Below, piece after piece: positions 43,933 through 53,742 of a stretch of 64,000 bases of DNA. Location of the stretch: contig NZ_CP154853.1 of assembly GCF_047302405.1 (NCBI RefSeq), positions 248,001-312,000 on the forward strand. Direction: 5' to 3'. A program made the position numbers and the translations under genes. The stretch comes from Alkalihalobacillus sp047302405. Lineage in GTDB: Bacteria > Bacillota > Bacilli > Bacillales > Bacillaceae_D. The stretch's first letter is position 1; the number at the start of each line of letters is the position of its first letter. Below the pieces are notes generated by a model. The model saw nothing but the letters and a program-made list of their open reading frames with translations. It did no database searches and was not told where the DNA came from.

Positions 43933-45771
43933 GTGATTAAGCGAAGACTGTTAGTAGTGTTTGGATTGGCTATTTTATTGTTAAGTTTAGTTGGTTACCA
44001 AATTTTAAATGGAGGTGCAGCAAATGTGAAAATAGAACATGAGGCACAAAGTGATTATTATACAGAAACTTATCGTCCTCAATTTCATTTTTCAACTCCA
44101 GTAGGTAATTTAGCGGATCCAAATGGCTTAATTTTTTTTGAGGGAGAATATCATCTTTTTCACCAAAAAAATGGAATGTGGGCACATGCCAGTAGTCCAG
44201 ATTTAGTACATTGGGAGCACATGGATATTGCTTTAGACCATGATATTTTAGGTCAAGCCTTATCCGGTAGTGCTGTCATTGATTGGAATGATACGACTGG
44301 TTTTTTTGATGGAAAAGCTGGGATGGTTGCGATATACACAAGTACAGCTGGTGGTGAGGCACAAGGCATTGCTTACAGCAAAGATAATGGGCGAACGTGG
44401 GAGCGTTATGAAGGGAATCCGGTTATTGAAAATCCTGGGATAAAGGATTTCCGCGATCCGAAAGTATTTTGGCATGATGAATCAGCAAAGTGGGTTATGG
44501 TCGTCTCAACAGATAAAAGTGTTACGTTTTATAACTCAGATAATTTAATCGATTGGGAATATCAGAGCGAATTTGGTGAAGGTCATGGTTCACATGTTGC
44601 GGTTTGGGAATGCCCAGATTTATTTCGTTTACCTGTTGATGGGGATGAAGAAAATCAAAAATGGGTACTCCATGTTAGTGTAGGTGATAACGAGGAGACG
44701 AATGGTTCGACGGCTCAATATTTTATTGGAGAATTTGATGGTACTCAATTTATTCATGAACAAGATCCAGAAACGGTTCTTATTACCGACTTTGGACAAG
44801 ATTTTTATGCCGCCCAAAGCTTTTCAGGTATTCCAGATAAAGATGGTCGCCATATTTGGCTAGGGTGGATGGCGAATTGGAGATATCCTTATCAATCACC
44901 GACCGACCCTTGGATAGGCTCGATGTCGATTCCACGTCAGCTTTCTTTAAAAACAATGGAAAATGGACTCATTCAACTCGTTCAAGAACCAATTAAAGAA
45001 TTAGAATCATTAAGAGCTTCTGAATTTCAATTAGAACCTTTTGATATATTAGATGAACATTTACTTGAATTTCAAGGCACTACTTATGAATTTGAAACGA
45101 TCATGGAGTGGGATGATTTAGATGAGTTTGGAATTCGTTTAAGACAAGGGCATAATGAAGAAACGGTTATAGGAATAAATTTAAGGGATGAAAAAGTCTT
45201 CCTCGATCGGACGAATTCAGGGTTAAGTGAATTGACGGATCGAAATGGCGAGTTGTTTTCGTTTGGGGCAAGATTTGAACAAGATTACGATATTGGCCGT
45301 GGCGAAATAAAAATTCATGGTTTTGTAGATGAATCATCCGTAGAAATTTTTATCAATGATGGTGAACAGGTATTTACGAATTTAATTTATACGACTCCGA
45401 CCAATCAAAATATTGAATTGTATACAAAAGGAGGAGAAGTTCATGTGAGTGAATGGAGTTCCTATCACCTGAAATCTGTTTGGAGAGAGAGGCCAGATGA
45501 TGGAGAAATGGAACGTCTTGTTTTAAGCAATGAACATTTGGAAATTGCACTTAATGGAACGGCATTTGTAGATGCTTTAATTAAACCTGACTGGTTAGAG
45601 ATGGAAGCCGATGAATTAAATTGGATAGTTGAAGATCCTGATCTTTTAGAAGTGATAACGGAAAACGGGGAAAAATGGCTTAAAGCAAAAGCAGTTGGTT
45701 CAACTTCCATTCGAGTGACTGATTCCAAGGAGCAGGTGGAAAGTCGAATGACGATTCGAGTGGTTGAGTAA
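43933..45771 (+). CDS. Exported GH32 fructan hydrolase with C-terminal Ig-like domain (GH32-1)
   Basis: 612 residues from GTG 43933. A signal-anchor (RRLLVVFGLAILLLSLVGYQ) is followed by a GH32 beta-propeller. The nucleophile Asp is in NLADPNG (changed from WMNDPNG), with FRDPKVFWH and the acid/base Glu in WECPDLF. The substrate-loop WGPMHWGHA of its paralogues is replaced by MWAHASSPD. A beta-sandwich follows, then about 85 residues resembling a bacterial Ig-like (Big_2) domain. It acts outside the cell on levan, inulin or an oligofructan. The altered loop suggests a different cleavage preference. Confidence 0.9.
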   Translation: MIKRRLLVVFGLAILLLSLVGYQILNGGAANVKIEHEAQSDYYTETYRPQFHFSTPVGNLADPNGLIFFEGEYHLFHQKNGMWAHASSPDLVHWEHMDIALDHDILGQALSGSAVIDWNDTTGFFDGKAGMVAIYTSTAGGEAQGIAYSKDNGRTWERYEGNPVIENPGIKDFRDPKVFWHDESAKWVMVVSTDKSVTFYNSDNLIDWEYQSEFGEGHGSHVAVWECPDLFRLPVDGDEENQKWVLHVSVGDNEETNGSTAQYFIGEFDGTQFIHEQDPETVLITDFGQDFYAAQSFSGIPDKDGRHIWLGWMANWRYPYQSPTDPWIGSMSIPRQLSLKTMENGLIQLVQEPIKELESLRASEFQLEPFDILDEHLLEFQGTTYEFETIMEWDDLDEFGIRLRQGHNEETVIGINLRDEKVFLDRTNSGLSELTDRNGELFSFGARFEQDYDIGRGEIKIHGFVDESSVEIFINDGEQVFTNLIYTTPTNQNIELYTKGGEVHVSEWSSYHLKSVWRERPDDGEMERLVLSNEHLEIALNGTAFVDALIKPDWLEMEADELNWIVEDPDLLEVITENGEKWLKAKAVGSTSIRVTDSKEQVESRMTIRVVE

Positions 45772-45794
45772 AAAACGAGAAATAAAAAGGTGCT

Positions 45795-45815
45795 CCGCCC
45801 AATCATTTTGGGCGG
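45795..45815 (+). terminator. Hairpin after GH32-1
   Basis: CCGCCCAA, loop TCATT, TTGGGCGG. No strong T-run, so termination is only probable. Confidence 0.5.
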
Positions 45816-45926
45816 TTCACTAATCATTGGTTCTCTGACCTTTTTCAAAAGAGAGCTTGTTGTTGTTGTATATTTTCCTGTACATTAATGAAAGGGTTTT
45901 CTTTTGAATGTTTGGAGGCGGAACAG

Positions 45927-47720
45927 GTGTTTTTTTCATTAAGAAATCGATTATTTCTTATTTTTACCGGACTGTTAACGGTGCCTTTTGTTATTTTATC
46001 GATTGTCGTGCCATCTTGGTTTATGACAGTGATTAAAAATCAAACAGAGGATTTAACGTTTGAAATGTTGGAACAATATGCTCTCTATGTAGATTCTGTC
46101 ACGACACAAGCGGAGGATTTAGGGAAACAAATTTTAATTAATCAAACGACACAGGATTGGTTACGAGCTGAACGTGATAGTGGCTCTGATGATTCAGATA
46201 CACGATTATTAAGAAACGAGCTTAGAGCCCTTTTAACTTCGATTATTATTAATAATTCTCATGGAATGTCAGTAACGGTTGTGTTAGAGGACGGAAAAGG
46301 AATATGGGTTGAGCATGAATCAGAAGAGATTGAGTGGTTGCAAGAGGGAATTAGAAAAGATATGTTTATTGGCTATCATTATGATGTCGATCAACCTGGT
46401 CTAGAGATGCGTGATGAACCAGTGAATAGTTATATATTGCCTTTATTTGATCTTCATACATTTATAACAAGTGGTGTTATCAAAGTAAATTTTCCTACTC
46501 GCTTATTAGAAGACGCCATTCAGCAAGTGAGGATCGGTGAAAATGGTCAGGCCTATTTAGTTAATACAAAGGGTGAAAGCTTACTTCCTATAGATAGAAA
46601 GCTTCCAAAACATATGACGCCGAACATTATGAACCAATTAAATCAAATGAACTCAAGTCAAGGTCTAGTGGAAGTGGAACGGGAAGGGGATGAAGTCTTT
46701 TTATTTTTCAAAAAGCTACCCGTAGGAGATTGGGTGCTCATAAGTGAGGTAAAAGAAACGGATTTATTTAAAGAAGTGAATCAACTTCAAAGAAACTTAT
46801 TTATCGTTAGCGGACTTTTATTTATTGTCACGATTGTTGCCTCCTATTTATTATCATCAACGATTGTTAGTCCATTAGGGAAACTAGCGGGTGCGATGAA
46901 ATTTATCGAAAAAGGAGATTTTATTGGGGCACAAAAATATATGCCGACGATTCAGACTAAAAACAATGAAGTTGCTTATTTAATTGATGTTTTTGATCAT
47001 ACTGTCAATGAATTGAAGCGATTAATTGACACAGAGTATGAAGCAAATATTCGTAGGAAAGGAGCGGAATATAAAGCTCTTTTGTTACAAATTAATCCTC
47101 ATTTTATGAATAATACACTCGAGATTATCGGTGGTCTATCGGCTCAAGGAAAAAATGAAGAGGTTATTAATGTTAGTAGCTATTTAGGGAAGATGATGAG
47201 GTATTCACTAGATACAAAAAGTATTGTTGTCACTTTAGGGGAAGAAATGAACTATATCCGTAGTTATACAAAAATTTTAATGCTTCGATATGAGGAGCAA
47301 TTGTTGGTTACTATTGATGAGGACCCTCACACAAAAGAGGTTCCTATTCTGAGGTTTATTCTCCAGCCTTTAGTAGAAAATGCGGTTAAATATAGTTTTA
47401 TTGAAAAGAATCAAGCAGAAATTTTTATTCAAACAAAGCGTTCTAATGATAAGCTCTTAATTACCGTTGAAGATAAAGGGATCGGAATGAAACAAGAGTT
47501 AGTGGAAGCTATGACTCAACTTGAGAGCGGGTATCAGTCCGTGAGTGTGCTGGAGACAAAAGGCCAAAGTATTGGGCTGAGGAATGTTTTAGAACGGTTA
47601 AAATTATATTACGGTCAACACTTTGCTTATGAAATTGTGTCAGAAGAAGGGCATGGTACGACAATTACTTTGGAGATTACTTTAACAAGGGGGGATAGGG
47701 ATGAACGTTTTACTCGTTGA
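45927..47720 (+). CDS. YesM-type sensor histidine kinase
   Basis: 597 residues from GTG 45927, eight bases after GGAGG; the ATG at 45888 is an alternative. Two membrane helices (about residues 6-28 and 287-309) enclose an extracellular sensor of roughly 260 residues. HAMP, a His_kinase domain with LLLQINPHFMNNTLEIIGG (phospho-His) and an ATPase domain with PLVENAVKYSF and VEDKGIGM follow. It probably senses extracellular fructan fragments. It overlaps the response regulator gene by 20 bases. Confidence 0.93.
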   Translation: MFFSLRNRLFLIFTGLLTVPFVILSIVVPSWFMTVIKNQTEDLTFEMLEQYALYVDSVTTQAEDLGKQILINQTTQDWLRAERDSGSDDSDTRLLRNELRALLTSIIINNSHGMSVTVVLEDGKGIWVEHESEEIEWLQEGIRKDMFIGYHYDVDQPGLEMRDEPVNSYILPLFDLHTFITSGVIKVNFPTRLLEDAIQQVRIGENGQAYLVNTKGESLLPIDRKLPKHMTPNIMNQLNQMNSSQGLVEVEREGDEVFLFFKKLPVGDWVLISEVKETDLFKEVNQLQRNLFIVSGLLFIVTIVASYLLSSTIVSPLGKLAGAMKFIEKGDFIGAQKYMPTIQTKNNEVAYLIDVFDHTVNELKRLIDTEYEANIRRKGAEYKALLLQINPHFMNNTLEIIGGLSAQGKNEEVINVSSYLGKMMRYSLDTKSIVVTLGEEMNYIRSYTKILMLRYEEQLLVTIDEDPHTKEVPILRFILQPLVENAVKYSFIEKNQAEIFIQTKRSNDKLLITVEDKGIGMKQELVEAMTQLESGYQSVSVLETKGQSIGLRNVLERLKLYYGQHFAYEIVSEEGHGTTITLEITLTRGDRDERFTR

Positions 47721-49290
47721 TGATGAGGTTCAAATTAGAAAAGGCTTAAAAATGAAGGTCGATTGGCGAAAACAAGGCTTTGAAATTATTGCAGAAGCTT
47801 CTAATGGGAAAGAAGCTTTGGAACAACTCAAATGTGTTCAGATTGATTTAATTATTACCGATATGAGAATGCCGATGATGGATGGGGTAGAATTGGCTCG
47901 AATTTGTCACGAAACCTACCCGGAGATCAAAGTAGTTGTCTTATCTGGTTATTCTGATTTTGAATATGTTAAGACATCGATGAAGGCAGGGGTACGTGAC
48001 TATTTGTTAAAACCTGTTGCTCCAGATGAATTAGTAGAAGTGCTCCAGATGATCGCGAAGGAAATAAAAGAAGAAAAAGAGAAGCTACAGCAATATGAAA
48101 GTATCAATCGTCTCGCTCATTCACATTTACAAGAAGTACAGGATCAATACCTTCTGTACCTTGTGAAAGACGAATGGTTACAAACCAATCTAATAAAAGA
48201 GCGATTGAGACATTTGCATTTAGAAGAAATAACGACATCCTCTTTTCAGTTTTTAACGGTTGAATTACGTGATGCCCGGGGCAGAGAAGAACGTGCGAAC
48301 GAACTTTGGTACCCCTTTCAGTTAGTTTGTAAAGAATTGGCCCATGAAGTAAACGGGGTTTATTCTTTTATTAACCCTAGTTATCGGAACATCGTTCATT
48401 TTCTTGTGCTAGTGAATGAGCAAGACAGCATAAATCTAGAGTCAGTCATTCAACGAATCCAAAAATCGGTTAATCAGTTGTTAAAGCTGGAAACAGCAGT
48501 GGGGATTGGTCACCGAGGTGAAGGATTGGAACAATTTAAATCAAGTTATATTTCAAGTGTGCTTGCTTGGAGTCAAAGTCAATTTGAAGCCCCATCCCAG
48601 GTCATTCATGCTACTAAAATTGAGAAGGAAATTGTTGATGTATCAGCCGATTTTGAGAAAAAATTAATTAATTCAATTGAAGCATTGAATGTTGAGGCTT
48701 TCCAAAAAAACCTCGACCATCTCTTTACGAAGTCGTCAAAACATTCGATTTGGTCTTTTTCGTTTATTGCCAATCGTACTTTATTTTTATTGGGCTCGAT
48801 AGCGAAAAAATATGATATTGAATCTCAAGAAATAAAAAACTTACTTTGGAATTGCCAACAAAGGATATGGGAGTTGAATGCGAGACAAAAGGTAATGGAT
48901 TATTTGATGACGCTTGCCCAAGAAATTATCGATAAAATCCGTTCGGCTAGGTATTCCAACGGTAGAGTCATTGTCGAAAGTGTCAGACAATATATGGACG
49001 AGCATTATGGTTCAGAAATTACATTAAGCAGTTTATCAGAAATGTTTCATATAAATAGTGCTTATTTATCAGAGCTTTTTAAAAATCAAGTCGGTGAAAA
49101 CTTTAGTGATTATTTAACAAAAGTAAGGATGGAAAAAGCCCAAACCTTTCTTAAAGAGAGACAGTTAAAAATTATTGATGTGGCGAACTTAGTTGGCTTT
49201 TCTAATTCTGGATACTTTAGCACGGTTTTTAAAAAGTATTTTCAACAAACTCCTGTTGAATTTCGTCAAGCTAATGAACAGCGGGGATAA
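47701..49290 (+). CDS. YesN-type response regulator with AraC DNA-binding domain
   Basis: 529 residues. The receiver domain has DLIITDMRMPMMDGVEL (phospho-Asp), VVLSGYSDFEYV and DYLLKPVAPDE. The central part is of the YesN linker type. Two AraC helix-turn-helix motifs finish the protein (ITLSSLSEMFHINSAYLSEL and IDVANLVGFSNSGYFSTVFK). It overlaps the kinase gene, so they form one pair. It should activate the transport or hydrolase genes; direct repeats at 50619-50661 are one possible type of target. Confidence 0.95.
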   Translation: MNVLLVDDEVQIRKGLKMKVDWRKQGFEIIAEASNGKEALEQLKCVQIDLIITDMRMPMMDGVELARICHETYPEIKVVVLSGYSDFEYVKTSMKAGVRDYLLKPVAPDELVEVLQMIAKEIKEEKEKLQQYESINRLAHSHLQEVQDQYLLYLVKDEWLQTNLIKERLRHLHLEEITTSSFQFLTVELRDARGREERANELWYPFQLVCKELAHEVNGVYSFINPSYRNIVHFLVLVNEQDSINLESVIQRIQKSVNQLLKLETAVGIGHRGEGLEQFKSSYISSVLAWSQSQFEAPSQVIHATKIEKEIVDVSADFEKKLINSIEALNVEAFQKNLDHLFTKSSKHSIWSFSFIANRTLFLLGSIAKKYDIESQEIKNLLWNCQQRIWELNARQKVMDYLMTLAQEIIDKIRSARYSNGRVIVESVRQYMDEHYGSEITLSSLSEMFHINSAYLSELFKNQVGENFSDYLTKVRMEKAQTFLKERQLKIIDVANLVGFSNSGYFSTVFKKYFQQTPVEFRQANEQRG

Positions 49291-49301
49291 GGAGGGGTAT
49301 T

Positions 49302-50612
49302 ATGAAAAAGAGCTTTTTCACTCTTGTCTTTATTTTAATCATAATAATGGGTCTGCTGTCTGTCATGTTTTATTTTAAGGGAGAAAAAGAGCATTCACGA
49401 GATCGGGATGAGGTTGCGGAGGACATTCAAATTCATTTTTGGAGAAACTACGGAAATGATTTAGAGAATCAAGCCTTTATGGAACTCATCAACCATTTTG
49501 AACGATTAAATCCTGGTATAAAAGTGAAAATGCGTTCTATCCCATACAGTGATTATGAAATTCTTATTCGAACTGAGTTTGCAGCAGGAACCCCCCCAGA
49601 TGTTTTGATGATAGATAGTCCTAATTTGGCTTTATATGCGAAAACAGGGGTGCTTAACCCGTTAACTTCCTTTATCGACGAGTCTTCATTAAACGATTTT
49701 CCTGATTCTACGATAGAAGGATTAATGTATGAAAATGAACCATACTTAATGCCGATCACAGAATCAGGACTAGCGTTGTTTTATAACATTCCTTTATTTA
49801 AAGAGGCTGGTTTATCTTTACCGAAAAAAGACCCTCATGAGCCATTAACGTGGGAAGAAGTTCGAGAAATGGCCATTGAAATTTCTCGAATCGGAGAAGA
49901 GGTGGATGGTTTGGATCCAGCTCAAGGCTTTGCAAGTGGAGAGGCCGCTGCCTATTTTAAAATGCCAATATTATGGCAATTTGGAGCGGAAATTCTCAGT
50001 CCAGATGGAACGACTTCAAATGGATATTTAAATTCGGCTGAAGCAATTGAAGCCTTAACATTTTATCAAAATTTATATCACGAGGATGGGGTGGCCTCGA
50101 TAGAGATGACAACTGGATCATTTGAGAAGAACCTATTAGGGTTAACGGTTCTTGGTTCTTGGGCAGTTGCCGATTTTCAAAATCATTATGAGCTAGAACT
50201 CGATGTTGATTTCGGAGTTGCTCCGTTACCAAAAGCTAAAATACAGGCTGTGCCTAATGGTGGCTGGGCGCTAGCACTGTCAAGTGAATCGAATCATTCT
50301 GAAGAAGCGTGGGCATTTATTGAATTTTTATCAAGTTATGCAGGAATGAAGAAATATGTAGAGATAACTGGTGACATTCCCGCTCGAATTTCGGTGGCCG
50401 AAGATATTCCTGAATTGAATCAATATCCGATGAATATATTCGTTGAACAAGCCCATCATTATTCAAAAAGTAGACCGGTTACTCCTGTTTATCCTGTTGT
50501 GAGTGAGGAGATTCGTACTTTATTTGAAGAAATTGGAATAGGTGGAAAAGATGTAAAGAAGTCGGTTCAAAAGGCGGTCGAAACGATCGATGCAGCCCTT
50601 GAACCGAACTAG
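49302..50612 (+). CDS. Membrane-anchored sugar-binding protein linked to the two-component system
   Basis: 436 residues, extracellular solute-binding family 1 (IHFWRNYGNDLENQAFMELI, AAGTPPDVLMIDSPNLALYA). The N-terminus is a hydrophobic anchor (FFTLVFILIIIMGLLSVMFYF) without a lipobox Cys, unlike the importer's own binding protein at 53743. It directly follows the kinase and regulator genes (gap 11 bases). This suggests a sugar-sensing partner of the kinase rather than a transport lipoprotein, which is inference. The start follows AAGGAGGGGTATT. Confidence 0.85.
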   Translation: MKKSFFTLVFILIIIMGLLSVMFYFKGEKEHSRDRDEVAEDIQIHFWRNYGNDLENQAFMELINHFERLNPGIKVKMRSIPYSDYEILIRTEFAAGTPPDVLMIDSPNLALYAKTGVLNPLTSFIDESSLNDFPDSTIEGLMYENEPYLMPITESGLALFYNIPLFKEAGLSLPKKDPHEPLTWEEVREMAIEISRIGEEVDGLDPAQGFASGEAAAYFKMPILWQFGAEILSPDGTTSNGYLNSAEAIEALTFYQNLYHEDGVASIEMTTGSFEKNLLGLTVLGSWAVADFQNHYELELDVDFGVAPLPKAKIQAVPNGGWALALSSESNHSEEAWAFIEFLSSYAGMKKYVEITGDIPARISVAEDIPELNQYPMNIFVEQAHHYSKSRPVTPVYPVVSEEIRTLFEEIGIGGKDVKKSVQKAVETIDAALEPN

Positions 50613-50618
50613 TTAAAG

Positions 50619-50661
50619 GCGAATCCAAATATATTAAATGTTGCGATCCAAATATATTTAA
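50619..50661 (+). repeat. Two-unit direct repeat between SBP and YesL-like genes
   Basis: GCGAATCCAAATATATTAAA (50619-50638) and GCGATCCAAATATATTTAA (50643-50661), 24 bases apart. This is near two turns of the helix, a spacing suited to an AraC-type regulator. Confidence 0.6.
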
Positions 50662-50766
50662 CTCCGAATCGATATTATTTTGATAAAGTGAAATAGAGTT
50701 AGCAAACATTCCATTGCTGCCGTTTTTAACTCAAAACCATCTTTAAAAAGCAAAGGGGATTTGAAT

Positions 50767-51387
50767 ATGTTTGAAATGACCCGTTGGTATATGCGACTTG
50801 GGAATTGGGCTTTTAATTTAGTTTTATTAAATATATTATGGTTTGTCTTTTCCGCTTTAGGTTTATTTATATTTGGATTGTTTCCAGCAACCGCGGCGAT
50901 GTTTGCAGTCTTAAGACATATGATGACAGAGGATGAAGACGTTTCCGTTACGAGGTTGTTTTGGCAAAAATATAAACAGGAGTTTTGGAAGGGGAATTTA
51001 TTAGGATACCTCATTCTATTAGGGGCTCTCCTATTATTGTTGAATTTAAGAGCTTTACAGCAGTTTGAACCAGGCTTTTTCCGGACCGTGTTTGCTAGTG
51101 TAACCGTCCTATTAAGTTTTTTATTTCTGTTAATGTCTTTATATATTTATCCGATTTTTGTTCACTTTAAATTGGGCTTTTGGCACTATCCAAAATACGC
51201 ATTTATTATGATGATTGCTAAGCCTTTACAAACCATCATCATGGTTGTTGGGGTAATCACCATTTCTTTTTTCTATTTAAAGTTCCCTGTATTTATAATT
51301 ATTTTCGGGATTAGTTTATTTTCATTTGTTTTAATGAGAGTCACTTTAATCTCATTACCAAAAGAAGAGCTAGTTACAGCTGAATAG
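50767..51387 (+). CDS. YesL/DUF624-family membrane protein
   Basis: 206 residues from ATG 50767, after AAAGGGGATTTGAAT. About five hydrophobic segments, with the DUF624 N-terminal pattern WAFNLVLLNILWFVFSALGL and FPATAAMFAVLRH. The family accompanies YesMN-type systems and LplABC-type importers; the role is unknown. A terminator follows, ending the kinase-regulator-SBP-YesL unit. Confidence 0.87.
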   Translation: MFEMTRWYMRLGNWAFNLVLLNILWFVFSALGLFIFGLFPATAAMFAVLRHMMTEDEDVSVTRLFWQKYKQEFWKGNLLGYLILLGALLLLLNLRALQQFEPGFFRTVFASVTVLLSFLFLLMSLYIYPIFVHFKLGFWHYPKYAFIMMIAKPLQTIIMVVGVITISFFYLKFPVFIIIFGISLFSFVLMRVTLISLPKEELVTAE

Positions 51388-51396
51388 TGATGAAAG

Positions 51397-51431
51397 GCAT
51401 ATGGAGAATTCAATTCTTTGTATGCTTTTTT
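51397..51431 (+). terminator. Terminator after the YesL-like gene
   Basis: GCATATGGAGAATT pairs with AATTCTTTGTATGC, followed by TTTTTT. Confidence 0.85.
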
Positions 51432-51615
51432 AGTAGGTTCATGTATTAGGCCGTGGAGTCTGAAGCAAGCCGAACAGTTAAAACAAAAGAGTCCGAAAAG
51501 CCATCTAGCATCACACATTACGCGAAATGACTTCTATTACTAAAAATGGTTTCGTTTTTAGTTTTCCCATATCAGCAGTTTGCGAACTTCCCTTTGTCTG
51601 TTATGTTAAAGATTT

Positions 51616-51630
51616 TTGTAATCGATTTCA
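51616..51630 (+). promoter_or_regulatory. cre site (CcpA) upstream of the fructan importer operon
   Basis: TTGTAATCGATTTCA fits WTGNAANCGNWNNCW at every fixed position. It lies about 140 bases before the permease gene, so carbon catabolite repression is expected. Confidence 0.75.
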
Positions 51631-51771
51631 AAGTGCCAAAGATTTTAGAACGCCGTTACCGAAGATATTGAAATATTATCAGACAAATTGTTGGTATCTT
51701 TAAACTAGAAACAAAAGATAACGATTTCATAAGGAGTTATCAAACAAAAGCTGTTCCAAGGGGGGATGAAT

Positions 51772-52743
51772 ATGGGGAAAAGTTCAACACATGCGACTCA
51801 GACGAGAGACCTTTCCAATCAATTGAAACCTAATAAAAAGAAACAAAATCCTTTTGAATATATAAGAAAAAATTGGATTCTGTATGTGTTCTTAGCACCA
51901 GCCGTTCTATTAGTTTTACTTTTTAATTATATCCCGATGTATGGTGTCACCATTGCCTTTAAAGATTTTAGTCCAACAAGAGGGATTGCAGGAAGTCCGT
52001 GGGTCGGCTTTGAACATTTTGTTAGCTTTTTACAGTCACCTAATTTTCATCAAATTTTTATGAATACGATCAAGCTTAGTGCTTTTGAGTTGTTAATAGG
52101 CTTTCCAGTCCCAATTATTTTGGCATTGATGTTAAATCAAGTGCGTCGAGCAGGAATAAAGAAAAATATTCAACTAATTGTATATGCACCTCATTTTATT
52201 TCCGTTGTTGTTATTGCGGGGATGCTGTTTATCTTTTTATCGCCGGCAGGCCCATTAAATGCGGTTTTATCTATTTTTACGGATCGACCGATTTCATTCA
52301 TGTCAGACCCTGAGTACTTCAGAACGATTTTTATTGCATCAGGTATTTGGCAAGGAGCAGGGTTCGCTTCGATTATTTATGTAGCGGCGTTGTCTAATAC
52401 GGATCCGCAGTTACATGATGCGGCAACGATTGACGGAGCTTCGTTGCTACAAAGAATTTGGAATATTGATATTCAAGTATTAAAACCAACAATGGCTGTT
52501 CTCTTTATTTTAGCTGTTGGAGGCATTATGGGGGTAGGGTTTGAAAAAGCGTACCTTTTACAAACCGATATGAACTTACCAGCATCAGAAATTATTGATA
52601 CGTATGTATATAAGCGAGGTTTACAAGCAGGAGATTGGTCCTTTGGTGCTGCAGTTGGCTTGTTTAACTCGATTATTAGTCTCTGTTTGCTGATTACGGT
52701 TAACTTTGTTGTTAAGAAATTTAACGGAGAAACTCTTTATTAG
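51772..52743 (+). CDS. ABC sugar permease, LplB type
   Basis: 323 residues from ATG 51772, seven bases after AAGGGGGG; ATG 51766 lies inside that site. Six membrane segments; the permease EAA-like loop is AATIDGASLLQRIWNIDIQV. YVFLAPAVLLVLLFNYIPMY is the usual LplB start. It forms a heterodimeric channel with the next permease for oligosaccharide import. First gene of a five-gene group that has no ATPase. Confidence 0.93.
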   Translation: MGKSSTHATQTRDLSNQLKPNKKKQNPFEYIRKNWILYVFLAPAVLLVLLFNYIPMYGVTIAFKDFSPTRGIAGSPWVGFEHFVSFLQSPNFHQIFMNTIKLSAFELLIGFPVPIILALMLNQVRRAGIKKNIQLIVYAPHFISVVVIAGMLFIFLSPAGPLNAVLSIFTDRPISFMSDPEYFRTIFIASGIWQGAGFASIIYVAALSNTDPQLHDAATIDGASLLQRIWNIDIQVLKPTMAVLFILAVGGIMGVGFEKAYLLQTDMNLPASEIIDTYVYKRGLQAGDWSFGAAVGLFNSIISLCLLITVNFVVKKFNGETLY

Positions 52744-52759
52744 AAAGGGGGAATTCTGA

Positions 52760-53713
52760 ATGAACAAGGAACAAAAAGAATCTAAAAAAGAGCAAAAAAA
52801 ACGGAAACAAGCTGCTGAACTGCAAAAAAATAGATTAATTAATAATTCAAAGACCGATCGCTTTATTCTATTTATCAATAAATTCATCTTACTGCTCGTC
52901 GTACTTATCGTCACGATTCCTCTCTTTTATGTATTACTAGGATCGTTTCAACAACCTTCTGTTTTAGCGACGAGGGGGCTTTCGTTTAATCCGGAGCATT
53001 GGACGCTTGACGGGTATCGGCGGATTTTTAATGACGGATCGATTATGCGAGGATTTGCCAATTCCATGCTTTATGCCGGTGGATTTACGGTTGTATCAGT
53101 AGGTTTGACGATATTAGCTGGCTACTCCTTATCTGTTGATGGATTTGTTGGTAAAAAGTTTTTTATGATTTTCTTTCTCTTTACGATGTTCTTTAATGGT
53201 GGAATGATCCCGACGTATTTATTAGTGCGTGAACTAGGCTTAATCAATACACCGTGGGCGATTATTTTACCTGGTGCGATTGGAGTATGGAATATTATCC
53301 TCGCTAGAACGTACTTTAAAGGTTTACCAAATGAGCTGAAAGAAGCGGCACGAATTGATGGGGCTTCAGATTTTAAGATCTTCTTGAAGATCATTTTGCC
53401 ATTATCAAAACCAATTATTTTTGTGCTTGCTCTCTATGCCTTTATTGGTCAGTGGAATGCGTATTTCCAAGCAATGATTTATTTGGAAGACCGCTCTTTA
53501 TATCCGTTGCAACTCGTTTTACGAGAAATCTTAATCCAAAACGAAGTGCAACCAGGAATGATAGCCGATCAATTGGCTAGAGCGGAGATGCAACGAATTG
53601 CTGAGATGATTAAATACTCATCCATTGTGATTTCTAGTTTGCCTTTACTAATTATGTATCCATTTTTCCAAAAGTACTTTGAAAAAGGGGTCATGGTTGG
53701 TTCATTAAAATAA
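52760..53713 (+). CDS. ABC sugar permease, LplC type
   Basis: 317 residues, six membrane segments after a Lys-rich leader. The EAA loop is ELKEAARIDGASDFKIFLKI. GSFQQPSVLATRGLSFNPEH is typical of LplC/YtcP permeases. AGAAAGGGGGAATTCTGA precedes the ATG. It follows the LplB-type gene by 16 bases. Confidence 0.93.
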   Translation: MNKEQKESKKEQKKRKQAAELQKNRLINNSKTDRFILFINKFILLLVVLIVTIPLFYVLLGSFQQPSVLATRGLSFNPEHWTLDGYRRIFNDGSIMRGFANSMLYAGGFTVVSVGLTILAGYSLSVDGFVGKKFFMIFFLFTMFFNGGMIPTYLLVRELGLINTPWAIILPGAIGVWNIILARTYFKGLPNELKEAARIDGASDFKIFLKIILPLSKPIIFVLALYAFIGQWNAYFQAMIYLEDRSLYPLQLVLREILIQNEVQPGMIADQLARAEMQRIAEMIKYSSIVISSLPLLIMYPFFQKYFEKGVMVGSLK

Positions 53714-53742
53714 ATAAGAAAATAGAAGGGTGAGGGGACATT

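Larger units (their letters stand above)
51388..51771 (+). other. Intergenic region before the importer operon
   Basis: It holds a terminator (51397-51431), a perfect cre site (51616-51630) and, presumably, the importer promoter, which I could not define. No gene seen. Confidence 0.6.
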
